Of a stretch of DNA of 47,432 nucleotides, positions 1-7,959 are shown in pieces. A model generated the notes under the pieces. It was not told the DNA's origin and ran no database searches. It saw nothing but the letters and a program-made list of their open reading frames with translations. Position 1 is the stretch's first letter, and the number at the start of each line of letters is the position of its first letter. The position numbers and the translations under genes were made by a program. Source of the DNA: CAYZJV01 sp964478945 (GTDB lineage: Bacteria; Spirochaetota; Spirochaetia; Sphaerochaetales; Sphaerochaetaceae); assembly GCA_964478945.1 (NCBI GenBank), contig CAYZJV010000016.1, positions 1 to 47,432 on the forward strand. The letters are read 5' to 3'.

Positions 1-92
1 GCTCTTCGCCCAACCCCGTCAGGACCGGAAGGTAGCAGCGGTAAGCGAACGATCGATGAGCCACAGCCGATGTATCGGAGCCGAGGGGGTTT
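1..92 (+). ncRNA. ffs: Signal recognition particle RNA (4.5S-like), 3' part
   Basis: The bases at 17-41 carry the conserved SRP RNA tip: GTCAGGACC, then GGAAGG, then TAGCAGCGG. This is the Ffh-binding symmetric and asymmetric loop region of small bacterial SRP RNAs. About 50 bases follow before a G5 and a T-rich run (89-100), which fits the 3' strand of the closing stem and a terminator. The 5' strand lies outside the window, so the gene is partial. The position directly upstream of dnaX-ybaB-recR is the classical ffs-dnaX neighbourhood. The exact 3' end is an estimate. Confidence 0.88.
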
Positions 93-151
93 TTCTTTCT
101 CTCGCCCGCATGGTATAGTCTTATCCGTCTGCGGACACCCTTGGAGAGACC

Positions 152-1804
152 ATGGCATATGAAGTAACGGCGACAAGAAAGAGACCCCAGCTGTTCGACA
201 GCTTGGTCGGACAAGAGTTCGTGGTCTCCACCATCAAGAACTCGATCGAGCAGGGACGGACGGCCCATGCGTATCTGTTCAGTGGGCCACGGGGAGTGGG
301 AAAAACCTCTTCCGCAAGAATCCTTGCGAAGGCACTCAACTGTGAACAAGGCCCTACTTCTTATCCTTGCGGTGTCTGCTCACATTGCAGGGAGATCACC
401 ACGGGGAACTCACCCGATGTGATCGAGATCGACGGAGCAAGCAACACCAGCGTGAACGATGTGAGGGTGATCAAGGATGAAGTCCTTTTCCCTCCCCAAA
501 GTTGTCGCTACAAGGTCTACATCATCGACGAAGTCCACATGCTCTCCACCAGTGCGTTCAACGCATTGCTCAAGACCATCGAGGAACCACCGGAGTATGT
601 GGTGTTCATCTTCGCCACCACCGAAACCCAGAAGGTTCCCGCGACAATCCGTTCGAGATGCCAACAGTTCCACTTCCAATTGATACCGCTCGAAATGATC
701 AAGGATGTGCTGGTGCGGACCGCACGGGAAATGGACATCGAGGCGGAGGATGAGGCACTCTTTTGGATCGCCAAGGAATCCACCGGTTCGATGCGCGATG
801 CCTATACTCTGTTCGATCAGGTCGTCTCCTTCAGTGGTGGCAACATCACTATGGAACTCATAAGCCGGAAACTCGGCCTCGCGGGCTTGGAAAGGATCAC
901 CGCAATCTTGGAATCGCTGTTGGCCGATCGCACCGATCGGGCCCTCCTTGCACTTCACGAGCTGCTGGAATCCGGAGTATCTGTGGAACAGTGCATCAAG
1001 GATCTGGCAGGGTATGTGAGAACGCTTTTGCTGATAAAGAGGGGCATCTCCAATGAATCCATATTGGGAGTGCAGATAGAGAGGATTCCTTCGACACTCA
1101 GAACGGCCTATTCGGAGGAACAACTCGAAGCGGTGTTCGACCTGTTTCTCAAACTCTACCGCGATATTCGCTTCTCCCTCAGCCCACGTTTCGAATTGGA
1201 GCTGGCGGTAAGCCGCTTGAGTCATCTTCCCCATTTGGTTTCATCGACCACATTGGTGAAACGGATCGAACAGTTGAAGGATTCTCTGATGACGGGAGAA
1301 ATCCGCGTTGCAAAACTTCCCCGGATTGCCGAAAAGCCGAAGTTCGAAACTACCAAGGGTGAATCGTCTGTGGGGAATTCAGAAGAAACGAAAGCTGTTC
1401 CTACGCCCAAGCCGGAAGCGAAGGTTGTTGAACCCAAAGGGCAACCGGTTGTACAGCGCCCCAAGTTGGAAAGGATCACCATGGAGAGTTTGCCAGAATT
1501 GATCCAGGACATGGCAGCGGAACGAGACCCTGCAGGTATCGTCTTGAGCCAGGTGGTATCGGTGAACCATACCGATGAAGCGGTTGAGTTTGTGTTCGCT
1601 TCCCAGTATGCGATGGAGCATGCGAAACAGAAGGAAGAGACTTTGAGAAAACTTGTGGCACGTCACACCGGCTATGATGGCCCAATTCGTTTTTCACGTG
1701 AAACAATAGCCGATAATAAACCTGAAGTACAAAAAAAGAAGACCGATGATGTTGCACAGACCATCGCCACGTTATTCCGTGGTGAAGTCTTGCACCTTCA
1801 ATAG
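152..1804 (+). CDS. dnaX: DNA polymerase III subunit gamma/tau
   Basis: Clamp-loader ATPase of the replicative polymerase (550 aa). The N-terminal AAA+ module shows Walker A GPRGVGKT (residues 45-52), zinc cysteines C64, C73, C76 and C79, Walker B IIDEVHM, sensor ATTE and the arginine-finger SRC motif. A variable, charged region follows from about residue 370. The ATG has a GGAGAG ribosome site 4 bases upstream. A possible -10 TATAGT lies at 114-119 but lacks a good -35, so read-through from the SRP RNA gene is also possible. ybaB and recR follow as an operon. Two oddities lie near the 3' end: a one-mismatch parS site (1690-1705) and an in-frame A AAA AAG heptamer (1732-1738), the slippery sequence of E. 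coli dnaX. A -1 shift here would end the protein after three more codons, removing only about 18 residues. Confidence 0.97.
   Translation: MAYEVTATRKRPQLFDSLVGQEFVVSTIKNSIEQGRTAHAYLFSGPRGVGKTSSARILAKALNCEQGPTSYPCGVCSHCREITTGNSPDVIEIDGASNTSVNDVRVIKDEVLFPPQSCRYKVYIIDEVHMLSTSAFNALLKTIEEPPEYVVFIFATTETQKVPATIRSRCQQFHFQLIPLEMIKDVLVRTAREMDIEAEDEALFWIAKESTGSMRDAYTLFDQVVSFSGGNITMELISRKLGLAGLERITAILESLLADRTDRALLALHELLESGVSVEQCIKDLAGYVRTLLLIKRGISNESILGVQIERIPSTLRTAYSEEQLEAVFDLFLKLYRDIRFSLSPRFELELAVSRLSHLPHLVSSTTLVKRIEQLKDSLMTGEIRVAKLPRIAEKPKFETTKGESSVGNSEETKAVPTPKPEAKVVEPKGQPVVQRPKLERITMESLPELIQDMAAERDPAGIVLSQVVSVNHTDEAVEFVFASQYAMEHAKQKEETLRKLVARHTGYDGPIRFSRETIADNKPEVQKKKTDDVAQTIATLFRGEVLHLQ
1690..1705. 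promoter_or_regulatory. parS-like site inside dnaX
   Basis: TTTTTCACGTGAAACA differs from the 16-base parS consensus TGTTTCACGTGAAACA at position 2 only. It sits in the coding sequence for the dnaX C-terminal region. Two perfect copies occur at 21216-21231 and 21262-21277, next to parAB. ParB is known to tolerate single changes in parS, so binding is plausible but unproven. Confidence 0.6.
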
Positions 1805-1816
1805 AGTGGAGGAAAC

Positions 1817-2113
1817 ATGAATCCGTTCGATCTGTTCAAGAACATGCAGAACATTCAATCGCAGATGCAGCAGATGCAAACCAAGCTCGAACATATGCGG
1901 GCGACAGGGTCTTCGGGAGCCGGTATGGTGGAAGTCACCGTGAACGGTAAGATGGAGGTGCAATCCATCCATATCTCCGAAGAGGTCGTCGACCCGAAGG
2001 ATATCGGCACCCTTGAGGTGCTGGTAGCCTCCGCGTTCAACGCGGCGGTCAACGAGGTACAGGAGATGCTGAAGAGCGAAGCCGCGGGCCTTGCCGGAGG
2101 CATGCAGCGATGA
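1817..2113 (+). CDS. ybaB: YbaB/EbfC family nucleoid-associated protein
   Basis: Small DNA-binding protein (98 aa) of the YbaB/EbfC family. It begins with an amphipathic Gln- and Met-rich helix (residues 1-30, repeated QMQ pattern), followed by the family core with GAGMVEVTVNGK and a C-terminal helix. Family members form tweezer-like dimers that bind DNA; a Borrelia member (EbfC) is a nucleoid protein. It lies 12 bases after dnaX, with a GGAGG ribosome site, and its stop overlaps the recR start (ATGA). This is the standard dnaX-ybaB-recR arrangement. Its exact cellular job is not settled in most species. Confidence 0.94.
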   Translation: MNPFDLFKNMQNIQSQMQQMQTKLEHMRATGSSGAGMVEVTVNGKMEVQSIHISEEVVDPKDIGTLEVLVASAFNAAVNEVQEMLKSEAAGLAGGMQR

Positions 2114-2703
2114 CCTCACTCGAAATGTTGGCGAAACAGCTCGCAAGATTGCCGGGAATCGGCCCCAAGAGCGCATCTCGTCTCGCATACCACCTGATCA
2201 AGAGCGATAGGGAATACAACCGTCAGCTGGCTACGCTCATCCATGATATTCAGGATTTGGTCTTCCCCTGTTCGATATGCGGAAGTTTCACCGAAACCGA
2301 CCCTTGTCCCATTTGCACCGACGCATCGCGGGACAGGACACAAATTTGTGTGGTCGAAGAACCTCAGGATGTGGTGACGATCGTATCGAGTGGGGCCTAC
2401 AATGGTCTATTCCATGTGCTCGGAGGAGCGCTCTCACCGTTGGAAGGCATTGGTCCCGACAAGCTTGATTTCGTCAAGCTCATGAAGCGGATCGAAGAAG
2501 GTTCGTTCGGAGAGGTGATCATAGCCACCAACCCCACCGAGGAAGGCGATACCACCGCCATGTATCTGAAACATCTCCTGAAGGGAAAGAAGCTCACCAT
2601 TTCACGACTTGCCTCCGGTCTCCCGATAGGTGGCGACTTGGAATATGCGGACAGGCTCACCCTGGCCCGTTCGATGCGTGGTCGTATCGAATTCGGAGAA
2701 TGA
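2110..2703 (+). CDS. recR: Recombination mediator RecR
   Basis: Recombinational repair protein of the RecFOR pathway (197 aa, the usual family length). Visible parts are an N-terminal helix-hairpin-helix (LARLPGIGPKSASRLAYHL, residues 10-28), a four-cysteine zinc motif (CSICGSF and CPIC, residues about 54-70) and a Toprim domain with VVEEP and the ATNPTEEGDTTAMYL segment. It starts inside the ybaB stop codon, so translation is probably coupled. recF lies in the same window at 28.7 kb, so two members of the pathway are present here. The gene ends 9 bases from the convergent DnaJ-domain gene with no visible terminator. Confidence 0.97.
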   Translation: MTSLEMLAKQLARLPGIGPKSASRLAYHLIKSDREYNRQLATLIHDIQDLVFPCSICGSFTETDPCPICTDASRDRTQICVVEEPQDVVTIVSSGAYNGLFHVLGGALSPLEGIGPDKLDFVKLMKRIEEGSFGEVIIATNPTEEGDTTAMYLKHLLKGKKLTISRLASGLPIGGDLEYADRLTLARSMRGRIEFGE

Positions 2704-2712
2704 AGGGCTCCC

Positions 2713-3492
2713 TTAGACGATATTCCGCTCTTTCTTGATCGTGTCGTAGGCTTCTTGGATAGCCCTGAACTTTTCAGCAGCAAAGGTGGTGAACTCTTCC
2801 GGCAATCCTTTGGAAGCAATGGAATCGGGGTGGAACTCTATGCTCAATTTCCTATAGGCTTTCTTGATTTCGTCCACCGAGGCATCGCTTTGCAATCCAA
2901 GCACCGCATAGGCTTTTGAAGGAGAGGCCGAAAGGGAACCGTATCGTCTCTTGATGCTTGCGAGCAAGCTGTCCTGTATACGGAAAATTCGAGCCGCCAC
3001 AGTGATTAGACGATCCTCTTCCCGATTGATCGACCCATCTGCGATCGCCACCCTAACCAATACATCGACCATCAATTCAAGGATGGCCGGTTCATGGGCA
3101 AAATTCTGATAAAATTGGCTCGCGAACTGCTCGAAGGTACCTCCACCGGTCAAGGCCGCATTGAATACCCTGAGGGCTGCCTGACGACTTTGCGGATCGA
3201 GTTTCAAATCTTGGTTGATGAACTCCTCGACTTTCTTCTGTTCCTCGGGAAGAAGTCTTCCATCAACGGTTGCCATTCTCGCAAGCATGGAGAACGCACC
3301 CACAAAGAAAATCATTTGCGACTGTTGGCGGGGGTCCATCGTCTGTTCGAAGGGAATTTCCCGATCCTGAGAGGAACTGAATGTACCGGCCCGATCGAAA
3401 AGATTGCCGAATGCGATACCCGCGATCATGCCCAAAGGTCCACCAACGGCAAGACCCATGGCACCACCGATCAATTTACCCATCCAACCCAT
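2713..3492 (-). CDS. TerB-like/DnaJ-domain co-chaperone (DjlA-like)
   Basis: A 259-aa protein with a Gly-rich hydrophobic N-terminus (about 5-32, possibly a membrane anchor or a glycine-zipper helix pair), a TerB-like helical domain (about 60-180, with the acidic segments ATVDGRLLPEE and AIADGSINREED) and a C-terminal J domain. The J domain has the diagnostic HPD at 221-223, needed to stimulate Hsp70 (DnaK) ATPase. This order matches DjlA, a membrane-anchored DnaJ-like protein. The downstream end abuts recR. The upstream neighbour is the glycosidase-like gene (12-base gap), with which it may be co-transcribed. Client and role are unknown. Confidence 0.88.
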   Translation of the reverse strand: MGWMGKLIGGAMGLAVGGPLGMIAGIAFGNLFDRAGTFSSSQDREIPFEQTMDPRQQSQMIFFVGAFSMLARMATVDGRLLPEEQKKVEEFINQDLKLDPQSRQAALRVFNAALTGGGTFEQFASQFYQNFAHEPAILELMVDVLVRVAIADGSINREEDRLITVAARIFRIQDSLLASIKRRYGSLSASPSKAYAVLGLQSDASVDEIKKAYRKLSIEFHPDSIASKGLPEEFTTFAAEKFRAIQEAYDTIKKERNIV

Positions 3493-3504
3493 GGCTATTG
3501 TTTC

Positions 3505-4947
3505 CTACAATTTGTCGATGAGCATGGAACACTTGCCGGAGGGAATGGGAAGCGTTTTCTTCTTCTTTTCATCGAGTATATCGATAGTGAAGTAATAGAG
3601 CTTCTCCGATTCGAGCCGGATTTCCCAACCGCGCGGTTGTTTGTTGCTCAATATCGTGATCATGTTGCGCTTCAGCGATAGACCTTCGATTCCCATCGCT
3701 TCAAGCGTGGTCATGGTCCAATCGACGGTTTTCCTCGGCAACGAGATCTCAAGGCCGATGATATCCTCTATCATGAGGGTGATTGTCACCAGACCGGTCA
3801 TGTGGATGAAGCGCTTCTTGGGGAAGTCGGGAATAGTGGGGCAGACGGAAGGACCCTCCTTCGAAGGAAGATAGGCTTCCCATACATCACCGACCTCCTC
3901 ACCATTGGGATGCAAGGTGTCGAGAATGAAATAGAGGTGGCGTATGGAACACTCGCGTGCGAACTCAAACTGTCCATACCGCTCCAACCCCTTCACCACC
4001 ATGAAGGTGTTGAGGGGAACCACTCCACCCTTGTATCCATCACCCGCCTCGGAATAATCGGGATCATTCACCGGAATCGTGGGAAATGGATTTTCAGTTC
4101 CAAACAAGTTGGGGTCGGAAAGGTGTGCAATGAACCCATCGGCGCGTTCCTCGTTGGGGATCTCGGCCAAAAGGGTCCAATAGGCACCGATATGTTTTCG
4201 GTTGAGCCTCTTCTCCTTCACGTCGAGATCAAAATAACACATTTCATCGGGATCCCACATCATCGAATTGATACGGGTCTTCAACGAAAAGTAGAGCCGT
4301 TTGTACCGGAAGCTCAACTCCTTGTCGTTGAGGATATCGCCGATGGCCGAGAGGTAGAGCGCATTCACCGCAAGCTGGGCATTGAAGTCCACAGGATAGT
4401 ACATCGATTCCCTGGGAATATTGCCCAACATGCATGCGGCCGCGGGAACCGAATACAACCCATTCTCCCTAAGGAAATTCTCCTTCAGCCAATCGAAGTG
4501 ACGCTCCAATACCGGAACCACCTCTTTCAACCGCTTCTTGTTGCCGACCTTATGGTAGAAGGCATGCTCGACATACGCGAATATGGGCGGACACACCCCC
4601 TCGGGGTTTTCCTTGGAGAATAAAGGACTTCCATCCTCAATGGAATATTCACTCCGTATCGCACCGGAAGATTCCTGTTTTCCATAAAAATAATCCATCA
4701 TGGGAAATGGAGAATAATTCTGGTTGCTGTACACAAGAAACAATGCTGCCATGCAAGTATGGAGTTGATTGAATGTCTTCTGACCGGGATACGACAAATA
4801 ATTACCGGAGAATCCATTCTCCTTCGTTCCCTGTGTCCAATATTCGTCTATCCAAACCCAGGTCCTGTCATACATGTCGACAAAATCCTGGTCGTAAAAG
4901 TGTACCGACGGTACTATATCCTTGATCAACACCAACTCCTCATTCAC
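3505..4947 (-). CDS. (alpha/alpha)6-barrel glycosidase-like protein (trehalase/GH63 type)
   Basis: About 480 aa, soluble, with no signal peptide. The Trp- and Tyr-rich helical pattern fits six-hairpin glycosidases such as trehalase (GH37), GH63 glucosidases and mannosylglycerate hydrolases. Residues are counted from GTG 4947. VDFNAQLAVNALYL (186-199), YKGGVVPLNTF (305-315) and VWEAYLP (355-361, with a candidate general-base Glu 357) resemble family blocks. In the block that usually reads G-x-D-N-x-P-R and carries the acid Asp, this protein reads MLGNIPR (173-179), with Gly in place of Asp. The substrate is unknown. The start is uncertain: GTG 4947 has no ribosome site, but GAGGAG inside the frame favours TTG at 4929, which would shorten the protein by 6 residues. 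Confidence 0.75.
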   Translation of the reverse strand: MNEELVLIKDIVPSVHFYDQDFVDMYDRTWVWIDEYWTQGTKENGFSGNYLSYPGQKTFNQLHTCMAALFLVYSNQNYSPFPMMDYFYGKQESSGAIRSEYSIEDGSPLFSKENPEGVCPPIFAYVEHAFYHKVGNKKRLKEVVPVLERHFDWLKENFLRENGLYSVPAAACMLGNIPRESMYYPVDFNAQLAVNALYLSAIGDILNDKELSFRYKRLYFSLKTRINSMMWDPDEMCYFDLDVKEKRLNRKHIGAYWTLLAEIPNEERADGFIAHLSDPNLFGTENPFPTIPVNDPDYSEAGDGYKGGVVPLNTFMVVKGLERYGQFEFARECSIRHLYFILDTLHPNGEEVGDVWEAYLPSKEGPSVCPTIPDFPKKRFIHMTGLVTITLMIEDIIGLEISLPRKTVDWTMTTLEAMGIEGLSLKRNMITILSNKQPRGWEIRLESEKLYYFTIDILDEKKKKTLPIPSGKCSMLIDKL

Positions 4948-5016
4948 TCGTTCGAAAAACTACAAAAACACGCACTGTAAACAATACAACGACATGACGC
5001 ATTAGTCAAACATCGC

Positions 5017-5976
5017 CTACATTTTTCTCAGAATTTTCAATCCACCGGGAAACAGCTTCACCCGTATTCTCCTGCAACCCCGTGAAACCGCCTCTCCATC
5101 GGTATGGCACACCAGCGAATCTTCATCGGCTTCGATGGTGACCTCCCTGGACCTGAACATCGAAAAACGGTCCGTTTCCAACTGGCTTCCAGAAAAGAAC
5201 TTCAGGGCATAACGGAGTATTTCATGGCCTGCGATCGGCCTATTGGCATAGACCACATCAAGCATACCGTCATCCAATTCCGCCTTCGGCCCCATGATGA
5301 ACGTGGAACCCATCCTCCTGCCGTTGCATAACGAAATCTGTTGGGTATCGCAGGTGAACGACTCTTCTTCACTCGTGATGGCAACCTTCACCGGGGCAGG
5401 ATAATCAAACATGATCTTGATGAATCCCAACACATAGCTCAGCATCCCGCCAACCCTCTTGAACTCGGATGCAACGTAATTCACCAACGGCTCGAATCCG
5501 ATTCCCACACCATTGATGAAACAACGGCTCTCTTGCTCGAATCGTCCACCCCACAATTCACCGTAATCGATCCTGTCGACAGTTCCGGAGGCGACCACAC
5601 CGCAAGCCTCCACCACATCCTTGGGAATGTTGGCGAAAAAGGCGAAATCGTTCCCCCTTCCAACCGGAATCAAACCCACATTCGGCCAATCCTCTTCGGC
5701 AAGTCCCAGCTCCCGGGAGGCCTTCACCACTCCATCCACCACTTCGTTCATTGTCCCATCCCCACCAGCGGCCACAATGGTACGATACCCTTTGGCGACC
5801 GCTTCCTTGGCCAATGGAATGGCTTCCAACCGATGGGTGGTGGAATGGATGTCTATGGGGACAGACAACTCGGCAAATGCCGCTTCTATCACGGAACGCT
5901 GCTTCGCTGCCCTACCCTTTGCGGCATGTGGGTTCAATATGATGCAGATCTCAGGTCGTGTTGCACTTCGGGGCAT
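5017..5976 (-). CDS. Diacylglycerol kinase-family lipid kinase (YegS/DagK-like)
   Basis: A 319-aa member of the DAGK catalytic-domain family, which phosphorylates lipid alcohols with ATP. The N-terminal block ILNPHAAKGRA (13-23), the nucleotide loop AAGGDGTMNEV (69-79) and GLIPVGRGNDFA are the characteristic motifs. The C-terminal beta-sandwich includes LCNGRRMGS and the DDGMLDVV segment. An AAGGA ribosome site precedes ATG 5976, and a good promoter (TTGAAA, 17 bases, TATGAT; 6045-6017) lies upstream. The gene diverges from ygiQ. The lipid substrate (diacylglycerol or another lipid) cannot be told from sequence. Confidence 0.92.
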   Translation of the reverse strand: MPRSATRPEICIILNPHAAKGRAAKQRSVIEAAFAELSVPIDIHSTTHRLEAIPLAKEAVAKGYRTIVAAGGDGTMNEVVDGVVKASRELGLAEEDWPNVGLIPVGRGNDFAFFANIPKDVVEACGVVASGTVDRIDYGELWGGRFEQESRCFINGVGIGFEPLVNYVASEFKRVGGMLSYVLGFIKIMFDYPAPVKVAITSEEESFTCDTQQISLCNGRRMGSTFIMGPKAELDDGMLDVVYANRPIAGHEILRYALKFFSGSQLETDRFSMFRSREVTIEADEDSLVCHTDGEAVSRGCRRIRVKLFPGGLKILRKM

Positions 5977-6016
5977 GTGGCGATCCTTGGTTCGAGTTTG
6001 ACAATTTCAAGAGCGT

Positions 6017-6045
6017 ATCATACCCTATTTACATACGGTTTTCAA
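6017..6045 (-). promoter_or_regulatory. Promoter of the lipid kinase gene
   Basis: On the minus strand TTGAAA (6045-6040), a 17-base spacer and TATGAT (6022-6017), each matching the sigma-70 consensus at 5 of 6 positions. It leaves a leader of about 30 bases with an AAGGA ribosome site. Its elements lie inside or next to the divergent ygiQ promoter, so the two promoters overlap and may exclude each other. Confidence 0.6.
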
Positions 6046-6056
6046 TCCAATATAGT
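6028..6056 (+). promoter_or_regulatory. Promoter of ygiQ, possibly leaderless
   Basis: TTTACA (6028-6033), a 17-base spacer and TATAGT (6051-6056), each 5 of 6 to consensus. The -10 box ends 7 bases before the ATG at 6064, so transcription would begin at or next to the start codon. No Shine-Dalgarno sequence is present. Confidence 0.6.
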
Positions 6057-6063
6057 GCTTTGC

Positions 6064-7959
6064 ATGAATGGAAATAGACCGTTTCTCCCCCTCTCGAGAA
6101 ACGATATGGAGCAGAATGGCTGGGATACCGTCGATATCGTGTTCGTCACAGGCGATGCATATGTGGACCACCCGTCGTTCGGAATGGCACTTCTCGGCCG
6201 TCTTATGGAGGCGAACGGGTATAGGGTGGGGATCATCTCCCAACCGTCATGGAACGACGAAAAGGCCTTTCTTGAATTCGGCATACCCCGCTTGTGTTGC
6301 ATGATATCATCGGGAAACATCGATTCGATGGTGAGCAGATATACCGCGAACAACAAGATTCGCAATGACGACCCCTATACCCCAGGCGGCAAAGGTGGGA
6401 AACGACCAGATCGTGCCACGATCACCTACAGCATGCGTGCTCGCCAAGCCTTCGGAAAGGGAACCCCCATCATCATTGGAGGTTTGGAGGCATCTCTCAG
6501 ACGACTGGCGCATTATGACTTCTGGAGCGACAGGGTCCGCAGAAGCATCCTTCTCGACGCAAAAGCCGATCTGCTTGTCTATGGGATGGGAGAGCTCCAA
6601 ACCCTAACGATCCTCGAAAGATTGAGCTTGGGAGAATCCATTTCCAAGATGTGGGATATCCCGGGAACCGTGGTGAACCTATCCAAAGAGGATGCGAAGG
6701 ACCGTTTGTCAGCCACCTTTTCGATCGAACTGCCATCATACGAAACTGTTTCCGAACGGGACAAGCGGAGCAACTCTCCCACCGATACGGCCAAACATGC
6801 CTACGCCGAAGCCTTCCAACAACAGCTGCTCCACGAAAACCCCTTCGATCCCACCATCCTCATACAACCAAGCGGAGACCGGATGATCCTGGTCAACCCA
6901 CCGATGCGACCACTGACACGGGAGGAATTCGATGGGGTTCAGCTGTTGCCCTATACCAGAAAGGCACACCCACGATACGACAGGGAAGGAGGAATCCCTG
7001 CTCTGAACGAGGTGCAATTCAGCATCACAAGCAATCGTGGATGCTTCGGTTCATGTACGTTTTGTGCGATCACCAGCCACCAAGGGAGGATGATCACCAA
7101 TCGTTCGATAGCCTCATTGGAACAAGAGACCAAAGAACTCGTAGGACTTGATGGTTTCAAGGGCTACATTCATGATGTGGGAGGACCGACAGCAAATTTT
7201 CAAGACCTCGCATGCGACCGTCAGGAAAACTCGGGTCCATGTCGAAACAAATTATGTCTCCATCCCGAACCATGTGTGAATCTCAAGGACTCCCATCCCG
7301 CATACATCAAGCGGCTTGAGGCAGTGGAAAAGGTTCCCGGAGTGAAGAAGGTCTTCATCAGAAGTGGAATACGGTACGACTACCTTCTCGCGACAGGATC
7401 CAAGGAGTCCAGGGACACGTTCATGGACCGGCTTGTGAAGCATCATGTGAGTGGACAGTTGAGGATCGCTCCCGAACATATGGATCCAGAAGCCCTCGAT
7501 GCAATGGGCAAACCGAAGGTCGAGTGGTACGAGAGGTTTGTCGGGATGTTCGATGCAGCCTCCAAAAGAATTGGCAGGAAACAATACTGCATACCCTATT
7601 TCATCGCGGCACATCCGGGAACCACACTGGAGGCTGCCGTCGATTTGGCGATGTACCTGCACAAGAGTCGCTTCATCCCCGAACAAGTGCAGGAATTCTA
7701 TCCTACTCCAGGAACAGTGGCCACCTGCATGTATTTCACCGGGCTTGATCCTCGACCGGGAAAGGCCTTCGTTCCAGTCCATGTCCCCAAGGGAAGGGAA
7801 CGCCATCTGCAACGGGCATTGCTACAGTACCACAAGAGTGAAAACCGCAAATTGGTTCGCGAAGCCCTGGAATCGACCGGGAGAAAGGATCTCATTCCGA
7901 TACTTCTTGGACCCACTCGCTTGCCACAACACCACAAACGTGGTAAAGCTCGATCATGA
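6064..7959 (+). CDS. ygiQ: YgiQ family radical SAM protein
   Basis: A 631-aa protein of the YgiQ (UPF0313) family with an N-terminal domain containing VTGDAYVDHPSFGMALLGRL and a radical-SAM core. The Fe4S4 cluster motif CFGSCTFC lies at residues 327-334. The C-terminal part is typical of the family (EQVQEFYPTPGT, then a basic tail). The reaction is unknown. The open frame extends about 240 codons upstream antisense to the lipid kinase gene; that part is rejected because family similarity begins at about the ATG at 6064 (FLPLSRNDMEQNGWD). There is no ribosome site before this ATG and the -10 box is 7 bases away. The stop overlaps the MATE start (ATGA). Confidence 0.93.
   Translation: MNGNRPFLPLSRNDMEQNGWDTVDIVFVTGDAYVDHPSFGMALLGRLMEANGYRVGIISQPSWNDEKAFLEFGIPRLCCMISSGNIDSMVSRYTANNKIRNDDPYTPGGKGGKRPDRATITYSMRARQAFGKGTPIIIGGLEASLRRLAHYDFWSDRVRRSILLDAKADLLVYGMGELQTLTILERLSLGESISKMWDIPGTVVNLSKEDAKDRLSATFSIELPSYETVSERDKRSNSPTDTAKHAYAEAFQQQLLHENPFDPTILIQPSGDRMILVNPPMRPLTREEFDGVQLLPYTRKAHPRYDREGGIPALNEVQFSITSNRGCFGSCTFCAITSHQGRMITNRSIASLEQETKELVGLDGFKGYIHDVGGPTANFQDLACDRQENSGPCRNKLCLHPEPCVNLKDSHPAYIKRLEAVEKVPGVKKVFIRSGIRYDYLLATGSKESRDTFMDRLVKHHVSGQLRIAPEHMDPEALDAMGKPKVEWYERFVGMFDAASKRIGRKQYCIPYFIAAHPGTTLEAAVDLAMYLHKSRFIPEQVQEFYPTPGTVATCMYFTGLDPRPGKAFVPVHVPKGRERHLQRALLQYHKSENRKLVREALESTGRKDLIPILLGPTRLPQHHKRGKARS

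Noticed and set aside
5341..6063. Upstream extension of the ygiQ frame
   Set aside because: It runs antisense through the lipid kinase gene, and YgiQ similarity begins at 6064.
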